The translations under genes were made by a program, and so were the position numbers. From Brienomyrus brachyistius (lineage: Eukaryota > Chordata > Actinopteri > Osteoglossiformes > Mormyridae): a stretch of 64,000 nt of DNA. Position 1 is the stretch's first letter, and every line of letters begins with the position of its first letter. Shown one piece after another: positions 55,176-64,000 of this stretch. The stretch covers positions 186,001 through 250,000 of the forward strand of contig NW_026042407.1 in assembly GCF_023856365.1 (NCBI RefSeq), in the 5' to 3' direction. The notes under the pieces were generated by a model. It ran no database searches and was not told the origin of the DNA. It was given only the letters and a program-made list of their open reading frames with translations.

Positions 55176-56900
55176 CGTGTTAGTGTATTAGCATATTAGC
55201 ATATTAGCATAGCATATTAGCATATTAACATATTAGCATATTAGCATATTAGCATAGTATATTAGCATAGTATATTAGCATATTAGCATATTAGCATAGC
55301 ATATTAGCATATTAGCATATTAGCATAGCGTGTTAGAATATTAGCGTATTAGCGTATTAGCATTTTAGCATATTAGCATATTAGCATATCGTGTTAGCAT
55401 AGCGTATTAGCATAGCATATTAGCATATTAGTATATTAGCATATTAGCATAGCGTGTTAGCATATTAGCGTATTAGCATATTAGCATATTAGCATATTAG
55501 CATATTAGCATATTAGCATATTAGCATAGCATATTAGCATATTAGCAAATTAGCATATTAGTATATTAGCATATTAGCATAGCATATTAGCATATTAGCA
55601 TAGCGTGTTAGCGTATTAGCATATTAGCATATTAGCATATTAGCATATTAGCATAGCATATTAGCATATTAGCATATTAGCATATTAGCATAGCATATTA
55701 GCATATTAGCATATTAGCATATTAACATAGCATATAAGCATATTAGCATATTAGCATAGCATATTAGCAAATTAGCATATTAGCATATTAGCATAGCATA
55801 TTAGCATATTAGCATATTAGCATATTAGCATAGCATATTAGCATATTAGCATATTAGCATATTAGCATAGCATATTAGCATATTAGCATATTAGCATATT
55901 AGCATATTAGCATATTAGCATATTAGCATATTAACATAGCATATTAGCATATTAGCATATTAGCATATTAGCATAGCATATTAGCATATTAGCATATTAG
56001 CATATTAGCATATTAACATATTAGCATATTAACATAGCATATTAGCATATTAGCATAACGTGTTAGCGTATTAGCATAGCATATTAGCATAGCATATTAA
56101 CATATTAGCATAGTATATTAGCATAGCGTGTTAGCGTATTAGCATATTAGCATATTAGCATAGCATATTAGCATATTAGCATATTAGCATAGCATATTAG
56201 CATATTAGCATATTAGCATATTAGCATATTAGCATATTAGCATATTAGCATATTAGCATATTAGCATATTAGCTTAGCATATTAGCATATTAGCATATTA
56301 GCATAGCATATTAGCATAGCGTGTTAGCATATTAGCATATTAGCATATTAGCATAGCATATTAGCATATTAGCATGTTAGCATATTAGCATAGCGTGTTA
56401 GCATATTAGCATATTAGCATATTAGCATATTAGCATAGCGTGTTAGAGTATTAGCATATTAACATATTAGCATATTAGCATATTAGCATATTAGCATATT
56501 AGCATAACATGTTAGCATATTAACGTATTAGCATATTAACGTATTAGCATATTAGCATATTAGCATATTAGCATATTAGCATATTAGCATAGCGTGTTAG
56601 CATATTAGCGTATTAGCATAGTACATTAGCATATTAGCATATTAGCATATTAGCATATTAGCATATTAACATATTAGCATATTAGCATATTAGCATAGCA
56701 TATTAACGTATTAGCATATTAGCATATTAGCATAATAGCATAGCATATTAGCATATTAGCTTAGCATATTAGCATAGCATATTATCATATTAGCATATTA
56801 TCATATTAGCATATTAACATATTAGCATATTAGCATAGCATATTAGCATATTAGCATAGCATATTAGCATATTAGCATAGCGTGTTAGCGTATTAGCATA
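55176..56900 (+). repeat. Shuffled block: S, class I, class II and III/IV end
   Basis: cgtgttagtgtattag (55,176) and two catagtatattag are followed by a jump to cgtgttagaatattag, cattttag, catatcgtg (55,385, class I) and caaattag with gtatattag (55,546, class II). Then come catataag units, cgtgttagagtattag (56,439), catagtacattag (56,617) and attatcatattag pairs, but no ctagttag. The same unusual order recurs from 60,503 at an offset of about 5.33-5.36 kb. Confidence 0.82.
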
Positions 56901-57120
56901 TTAGAATATTAGCATAGCATATTAGCATATTAGCATATTAGCATAGCGTGTTAGCATATTAGCGTATTAGCATATTAGCATATTAGCATATTAGCATATT
57001 AGCATATTAGCATATTAGCATATTAGCATAGCATATTAGCATATTAGCATATTAGCATATTAGTATATTAGCATATTAACATAGCATATTAGCATATTAG
57101 CATATTAGCATATTAGCATA

Positions 57121-57990
57121 CCGTGTTAGCGTATTAACATATTAGCATATTAGCATATTAGCATATTAGCATAGCATATTAGCATATTAGCATATTAGCA
57201 TATTAGCATAGCATATTAGCATATTAGCATATTAGCATAGCGTGTTAGCGTATTAGCGTATTAGCGTATTAGCGTATTAGCATATTAGTATAGCATATTA
57301 GCATATTAGCATATTATCATATTAGCATATTAGCATAGCATATTAGCATATTAGAATATTAGCATATTAGCATATTAGCATAGCGTGTTAGCGTGTTAGC
57401 GTATTAGCATATTAGCATATTAGCATATTAGCATAGCATATTAGCATATTAGCATATTAGCATATTAGCATAGCATATTAGCATATTAGCATAGCGTGTT
57501 AGCGTATTAGCATATTAGCATATTACCATATTAGCATAGCATATTAGCATAGCATATTAGCATATTAGCATATTAGCATATTAGCATATTAGCATAGCGT
57601 ATTAGCATATTAGCATATTAGCATAGCATATTAGCATATCATATTAGCATATTAGCATAGCATATTAGCATATTAACATATTAGCATATTAGCATATTAG
57701 CATATTAGCATAGCATATTAGCATATTAGCATATTAGCATATTAGCATATTAGCATATTAGCATATTAGCATAGCGTGTTAGCGTATTAGCATATTAGCA
57801 TATTAGCATAGCATATTAGCATATTAGTATATTAGCATATTAGCATAGCATATTAGCATATTAGCACAACATATTAGCATAGCATGTTAGCATATTAGCA
57901 TATTAGCATATTAACATATTAGCATAGCATATTAGCATATTAACATAGCATATTAACATAGCATATTAGCATATTAGCATATTAGCATAT
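57121..57990 (+). repeat. ccgtgttag section joined to a class I fragment
   Basis: ccgtgttag (57,121) with cgtgttag plus four cgtattag (57,241-57,280) resembles 47.46-47.65 kb. From catatcatattag (57,638) through cacaacatattag (57,865) it matches class I copy 4 at exactly 24,252 bp offset. The other class I marks (ccatatttag, cgcatag, cttattaac) are absent, so this is a partial copy. Confidence 0.8.
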
Positions 57991-59576
57991 TAGCATAGCA
58001 TATTAGCATATTAGCATATTAGCATATTAGCATATTAGCATATTAGCATATTAGCATAGCATATTAGCATATTAGCATATTAGCATATTAGCATATTAGC
58101 ATAGCATATTAGCATATTAGCATATTAACATATTAGCATATTAACATATTAGCATATCATATTAGCATATTAGCATATTAGCATATTAGCATATTAGCAT
58201 ATTAGCATAGCGTGTTAGCGTATTAGCATATTAGCATATTAGCATATTAGCATAGCATATTAGCATATTAGCATATTAACATATTAGCATATTAGCATAG
58301 TATATTAGCATATTAGCATATTAGCATATTAACATAACATAGCATATTAGCATAGCATATTAGCATAGCATATTAGCATATTAGCATATTAGCATATTAG
58401 CATAGCGTGTTAGCGTATTAGCATAGCATATTAGCATAGCATATTAGCATATTAGCATATTAGCATAGCATATTAGCATATTAGCATATTAGCATATTAG
58501 CATATTAGCATATTAGCATATTAGCATATTAGCATATTAGCATAGCATATTAGCATATTAGCATATTAGCATATTAGCATAGCATTTTAGCATATTAGCA
58601 TATTAGCATAGCATATTAGCATATTAGCATATTAGCATAGCATATCAGCATATTAGCATTGCGTGTTAGCATATTAACATATTAGCATATTAGCATAGCA
58701 TATTAGCATATTAGCATATTAGCATAGCATATTAGTATATTAGCATATTAGCATATTAGCATAGCATATTAGCATATTAGCATATTAGCATATTAGCATA
58801 GCATATTAGCATAGCGTGTTAGCGTATTAGCATATTAGCATATTAGCATAGCATATTAGCATATTAGCATATTAGCATATTAGCATAGCGTGTTAGCATA
58901 TTAGCGTATTAGCATATTAGCATATTAGCATATTAGCATAGCGTGTTAGCATATTAGCATAGCGTGTTAGCATATTAGCATATTAGCATAGCGTGTTAGC
59001 ATATTAGCGTATTAGCATAGCATATTAGCATATTAGCATATTAGCATATTAGCATATTATCATATTAGCATATTAGCATATTAGCATAGCATATTAGCAT
59101 ATTAACATATTAGCATATTAGCATAGCATATTAGCATATTAGCATATTAGCATATTAGCATATTAGCATAGCGTGTTAGCGTATTAGCATATTAGCATAT
59201 TAGCATATTAGCATAGCATATTAGCATATTAGCATATTAGCATATTAGCATATTAGCATATTAGCATATTAGCATATTAGCATAGCATATTAGCATATTA
59301 GTATATTAGCATATTAGCATAGCGAGTTAGTGTATTAGCATATTAGCATATTAGCATAGCGTATTAGCGTATTAGCATATTAGCATATTAGCATAGTATA
59401 TTAGCATATTAGCATATTAGCATATTAGCATATTAGCATAGCGTGTTAGCATATTAGCGTATTAGCATATTAGCATATTAGCATATTAGCATATTAGCAT
59501 ATTAGCATAGCATATTAGCATATTAGCATATTAGCATATTAGCATAGCATATTAGCATATTAACATATTAGCATAG
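57990..59576 (+). repeat. Satellite with few landmarks
   Basis: This is ordinary octamer/pentamer array. The marks I could place are catatcatattag (about 58,155), cattttag (about 58,584), catatcag with cattgcgtgttag near 58,645-58,665 (the cattg variant is otherwise seen near 9,476), several cgtgttag units at 58.8-59.0 kb, and cgagttagtgtattag (59,333), which combines the opening and middle marks of a III/IV unit in one place. No complete class block is present. Confidence 0.7.
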
Positions 59577-60502
59577 CGTGTTAGTGTATTAGCATATTAG
59601 CATATTAGCATAGCATATTAGCATATTAACATATTAGCATATTAGCATATTAGCATAGTATATTAGCATAGTATATTAGCATATTAGCATAGCATATTAG
59701 CATATTAGCATATTAGCATATTAGCATAGCGTGTTAGCATATTAGCGTATTAGCGTATTAGCATTTTAGCATATTAGCATATTAGCATATCGTGTTAGCA
59801 TAGCGTATTAGCATAGCATATTAGCATATTAGTATATTAGCATATTAGCATAGCATATTAGCATATTAACATATTAGCATATTAGCATAGCATATTAGCA
59901 TATTAGCATATTAGCATATTAGCATAGCATATTAGCATATTAGCATATTAGCATATTAGCATAGCATGTTAGCATATTAGCGTATTAGCATATTAGCATA
60001 TTAGCATAGCATATTAGCATATTAACATTAGCATATTAGCATATTAGCATATTAGCATATTAGCATATTAGCATATTAGCATAGCATAGCATATTAGCAT
60101 ATTAGCATATTAGCATATTAGCATAGCGTGTTAGCGTATTAGCATATTAGCATATTAGCATAGCATATTAGCATATTAGCATATTAGCATATTAGCATAG
60201 CGTGTTAGCATATTAGCGTATTAGCATATTAGCATATTAGCATATTAGCATATTAGCATATTAGCATATTAGCATAGCATATTAGCATATTAGCAAATTA
60301 GCATATTAGTATATTAGCATATTAGCATAGCATATTAGCATATTAGCATAGCGTGTTAGCGTATTAGCATATTAGCATATTAGCATATTAGCATATTAGC
60401 GTATTAGCATATTAGCATATTAGCATATTAGCATATTAGCATAGCATATTAGCATATTAGCATATTAGCATAGCATATTAGCATATTAACATATTAGCAT
60501 AG
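59577..60502 (+). repeat. Shuffled block, additional copy
   Basis: Landmarks are cgtgttagtgtattag (59,577), two catagtatattag, cattttag, catatcgtg (59,786; 209 bp after the first mark, as at 55,176-55,385), catgttag cgtattag near 59.97 kb and caaattag (60,294). It is a longer relative of the 55.2-kb block that retains more class I sequence between catatcgtg and caaattag. Confidence 0.8.
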
Positions 60503-61983
60503 CGTGTTAGTGTATTAGCATATTAGCATATTAGCATAGCATATTAGCATATTAACATATTAGCATATTAGCATATTAGCATAGTATATTAGCATAGTAT
60601 ATTAGCATATTAGCATATTAGCATAGCATATTAGCATATTAGCATATTAGCATAGCATATTAGCATATTAGCATATTAGCATATTAGCATAGCGTGTTAG
60701 AATATTAGCGTATTAGCGTATTAGCATTTTAGCATATTAGCATATTAGCATATCGTGTTAGCATAGCGTATTAGCATAGCATATTAGCATATTAGTATAT
60801 TAGCATATTAGCATAGCGTGTTAGCATATTAGCGTATTAGCATATTAGCATATTAGCATATTAGCATATTAGCATATTAGCATATTAGCATAGCATATTA
60901 GCATATTAGCAAATTAGCATATTAGTATATTAGCATATTAGCATAGCATATTAGCATATTAGCATAGCGTGTTAGCGTATTAGCATATTAGCATATTAGC
61001 ATATTAGCATATTAGCATAGCATATTAGCATATTAGCATATTAGCATATTAGCATAGCATATTAGCATATTAGCATATTAGCATATTAACATAGCATATA
61101 AGCATATTAGCATATTAGCATAGCATATTAGCAAATTAGCATATTAGCATATTAGCATAGCATATTAGCATATTAGCATATTAGCATAGCATATTAGCAT
61201 ATTAGCATATTAGCATATTAGCATAGCATATTAGCATATTAGCATATTAGCATATTAGCATATTAGCATATTAGCATATTAACATAGCATATTAGCATAT
61301 TAGCATATTAGCATAGTAGCATAGCATATTAGCATATTAGCATATTAGCATATTAGCATATTAACATATTAGCATATTAACATATTAGCATATTAGCATA
61401 TTAGCATAACGTGTTAGCGTATTAGCATAGCATATTAGCAGAGCATATTAACATATTAGCATATTAGCATATTAGCATAGCGTGTTAGCGTATTAGCATA
61501 TTAGCATATTAGCATAGCATATTAGCATATTAGCATATTAGCATAGCATATTAGCATATTAGCATATTAGCATATTAGCATATTAGCATATTAGCATATT
61601 AGCATATTAGCATATTAGCTTAGCATATTAGCATATTAGCATATTAGCATAGCATATTAGCATAGCGTGTTAGCATATTAGCATATTAGCATATTAGCAT
61701 AGCATATTAGCATATTAGCATGTTAGCATATTAGCATAGCGTGTTAGCATATTAGCATATTAGCATATTAGCATATTAGCATAGCGTGTTAGAGTATTAG
61801 CATATTAACATATTAGCATATTAGCATATTAGCATATTAGCATATTAGCATATTAGCATAACATGTTAGCATATTAACGTATTAGCATATTAACGTATTA
61901 GCATATTAGCATATTAGCATATTAGCATATTAGCATATTAGCATAGCGTGTTAGCATATTAGCGTATTAGCATAGTACATTAG
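60503..61983 (+). repeat. Shuffled block, second full copy
   Basis: Landmarks are cgtgttagtgtattag (60,503), two catagtatattag, cattttag, catatcgtg (60,749), caaattag (60,910; 161 bp later, identical to the 55.4-kb copy), catataag, cgtgttagagtattag (61,785) and catagtacattag (61,971). Unlike the 55-kb copy it is followed by class V. Confidence 0.82.
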
Positions 61984-62205
61984 CATATTAGCATATTAGC
62001 ATATTAGCATATTAGCATATTAACATATTAGCATATTAGCATATTAGCATAGCATATTAACGTATTAGCATATTAGCATATTAGCATAATAGCATAGCAT
62101 ATTAGCATATTAGCTTAGCATATTAGCATAGCATATTATCATATTAGCATATTATCATATTAGCATATTAACATATTAGCATGTTAGCATAGCATATTAG
62201 CATAG

Positions 62206-64000
62206 CTAGTTAGCATATTAGCGTATTAGCATATTAGCATTTCATATTAGCATAGCATATTAGCATATTAGCATATTAGCATAGCATATTAGCATATTAG
62301 CATATTAGCATATTAGCATATTAGCATAGCATATTAGCATATTAGCATATTAGCATATTAGCATAGCATATTAGCATATTAGCATATTAGCATATTAGCA
62401 TATTAGTATAGCATATTAGCATATTAGCATATTACCATATTAGCATAGCGTGTTAGCGTATTAGCATATTAGCATATTAGCATATTAGCATATTAGCATA
62501 GCGTGTTAGCGTATTAGCATATTAGCATATTAGCATAGCATATTAGTATATTAGCATATTAGCATATTAGCATAGCATATTAGCATATTAGCATATTAGC
62601 ATATTAGCATAGCATATTAGCATATTAGCATATTAGCATATTAGCGTATTAGCATATTAGCATATTAGCATAGCATATTAGCATATTAACATATTAGCAT
62701 ATTAGCATAGCATATTAGCATATTAGCATATTAGCATATTAACATAGCATATTAGCATATTAACATATTAGCATAGCATATTAGCATATTAGCATATTAA
62801 GATATTAGCATAGCATATTAGCATATTAGTATATTAGCATAGCATATTAGCATATTACTATATTAGCATAGCATATTAGCATATTAACATATTAGCATAT
62901 TAACATATTAACATAGCATATTAGCATATTAGCATATTAGCATGTTAGCGTATTAGCATATTAGCATATTAGCATAGCATATTAGCATATTAGCATATTA
63001 GCATATTAGCATAGCATATTAGCATATTAACATATTAGCATATTAGCATAGCATATTAGCATATTAGCATATTAGCATATTAGCATAGCATATTAGCATA
63101 GCGTGTTAGCGTATTAGCATATTAGCATATTAGCATAGCATATTAGCATATTAGCAAATTAGCATATTAGCATATTAGCATATTAGCATAGCGTGTTAGG
63201 ATAGCGTATTAGCATAGCATATTAGCATATTAGCATATTAGCATAGCGTGTTAGCATAGCGTATTAGCATAGCATATTAGCATATTATATTAGCATATTA
63301 GCATAGCATATTAGCATATTAACATATTAGCATATTAGCATAGCATATTAGCATATTAGCATATTAGCATAGCATATTAGCATATTAGCATATTAGCATA
63401 GCATGTTAGCATAGCGTATTAGCATATTAGCATATTAGCATAGCATATTAGCATATTAATATAGCATATTAGCATATTAGCATATTAGCATAGCATATTA
63501 GCATATTAGCATATTAGCATATTAGCATATTAGCATAGCGTGTTAACGTATTAGCATATTAGCATATTAGCATAGCATATTAGCATATTAGCATATTAGC
63601 ATATTAGCATATTAACATATTAGCATATTAGCATATTAACATAGCATGTTAGCGTATTAGCATATTAGCATATTAGCATAGCATATTAGCATATTAGCAT
63701 ATTAGCATATTAGCATAGCGTGTTAGCATATTAGCGTATTATATTAGTATATTAGAATATTAGCATATTAGCATAGCATATTAGCATATTAGCATATTAG
63801 CATATTAATATATTAGCATATTAGCATAGCATATTAGCATATTAGCATAGCGTGTTAGCTTATTAGCATATTAGCATATTAGCATATTAGCATATTAGCA
63901 TATTAGCATATTAGCATATTAGCATATTAGCATAGCATATTAGCATATTAGCATATTAGCATATTAACATAGCATATAAGCATATTAGCATATTAGCATA
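62206..64000 (+). repeat. HOR class V, last copy, running into class VI and off the window
   Basis: Landmarks are ctagttag (62,206), catttcatattag, ccatattag (62,435), cgtgttaggatag (63,192), catattatattag (63,281), cgtgttaacg (63,539) and gaatattag (63,755). These match 9,226-11,030 in order, with an offset of 52,967 bp for three successive landmarks. The array continues past the window. Confidence 0.88.

Larger units (their letters stand above)
1..64000 (+). repeat. Satellite DNA array of mixed 8-bp (catattag) and 5-bp (catag) monomers
   Basis: Every line of the window is made of catattag octamers interrupted by single catag pentamers, head to tail and in the same orientation throughout. 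The reverse-complement phase (ctaatatg in tandem) never appears. The pentamer equals the octamer minus att (or tat), so it probably arose by a 3-bp deletion. By eye there are about one to two pentamers per 60 bp. Common point variants are catattaa, cgtattag, tatattag (following catattag as gtatattag), caaattag and catattat. The array is cut by both window ends, so its true size is unknown. TAG in both units, and TAA on the opposite strand of the octamer, exclude coding. The family is not one I recognise. The organisation is typical of eukaryotic heterochromatic satellites, which is an inference. Confidence 0.99.

Noticed and set aside
43778..62213. A 9.2-kb super-repeat from ctagttag at 43,778, 53,042 and 62,206
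   Set aside because: The intervals are similar (9,264 and 9,164 bp) but the order and spacing of landmarks between them differ, so the similarity looks coincidental.
1..64000. Protein-coding genes on either strand
   Set aside because: TAG in both monomers and TAA in the reverse complement of the octamer close all frames within a few units, and nothing breaks the pattern long enough for a gene.
1..64000. CRISPR array
   Set aside because: There are no unique spacers; both the repeated and the intervening sequences are the same 5- and 8-bp units.
1..64000. Telomeric repeat, suggested by recurring ttag
   Set aside because: The units are ttagcata-like with no G-rich run (no TTAGGG, TTAGGC or TTTAGGG), and the irregular 8/5 alternation with HOR structure is unlike telomere arrays.
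1..64000. CENP-B box or other known centromere protein site in the CpG-bearing units
   Set aside because: cgtgttag cgtattag lacks the TTCG...CGGG pattern of the CENP-B box. A centromeric role can be neither supported nor excluded.
1..64000. TATA boxes and promoters in the AT-rich units
   Set aside because: tata occurs wherever gtatattag does and is simply monomer variation; there is no adjacent gene.
1..64000. Unit and sum lengths 5, 8, 13 and 21 form a Fibonacci series
   Set aside because: These follow arithmetically from two unit sizes and the pairwise sums; there is no sign of meaning.
1..64000. tRNA, rRNA or other structured RNA genes
   Set aside because: No stretch departs from the monomers, and none could form the required arms and loops.

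Overview
The whole 64-kb window is one continuous tract of short-period tandem satellite DNA. I see no gene, RNA gene, transposon or unique sequence in it. The tract is built from two monomers in one orientation: an 8-bp unit, catattag, and a 5-bp unit, catag, which is the 8-mer with 3 bp removed. Runs of roughly 1-10 octamers are punctuated by single pentamers. GC content is about 27-28% by unit arithmetic. Both monomers carry TAG on the + strand, and the octamer carries TAA on the - strand. Because 8 is not a multiple of 3, stops close all frames every few tens of bases, so no protein-coding ORF is possible. The size, homogeneity and nested repetition suggest eukaryotic heterochromatin (pericentromeric, subtelomeric, sex-chromosome or B-chromosome satellite) in a long-read assembly. 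I do not recognise the satellite family and cannot name the species.

Above the monomer level the sequence is not random. Rare variant octamers, chiefly the CpG-bearing pair cgtgttag cgtattag and derivatives such as cgagttag, cgtgatag, cgtgctag, tgtattag, catagtatattag, catagtacattag and ctagttag, recur in a fixed order and act as landmarks. I used them to divide the tract into classes of higher-order repeat (HOR). Class I is marked by ccatatttag, cacaacatattag, cgcatag, cttattaac and catatcgtg. Class II is marked by caaattag, catataag, cgtgatag and catatcatattag. Class III/IV is a unit of about 1.25 kb running cgagttag - cgtgttagtgtattag - catagtatattag cluster - catagtacattag. Class V is marked by ctagttag and catttcatattag, often followed by catcttag, gtgtgttag and acacattag. 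Class VI is marked by the cagattag pair and cgtgctag.

Layout: 0-1.0 kb is the tail of VI; 1.0-2.7 I; 3.2-6.3 II (three tandem copies); 6.8-9.0 two III/IV units; 9.2-11 V; 11-12.9 VI; 12.9-14.4 I; 14.9-15.5 II; 16.1-17.0 III/IV; 17.6-19.4 VI; 19.4-22.2 I with an internal 1.09-kb duplication; 22.7-28.4 II plus III/IV units; 28.6-31.4 V; 31.4-33.1 VI; 33.1-34.8 I; 35.3-44.4 II plus III/IV units with a 2.69-kb tandem duplication; 44.4-47.5 V-like; 47.5-50.1 an indel-rich patch; 50.7-52.8 III/IV; 53.0-55 V; 55.2-62.2 shuffled fragments of S, I, II and III/IV landmarks; 62.2-64 V again. The III/IV units come in two subtypes, alpha and beta, that largely alternate. Recurrence intervals of about 7.9-8.0 kb appear repeatedly, suggesting a larger super-repeat.

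The array runs off both ends of the window. Apart from any role of satellite DNA in heterochromatin or chromosome structure, nothing here indicates a biochemical function. All coordinates and intervals were read by hand from landmark positions; block edges between landmarks are approximate (tens of bp), and no alignment was run.
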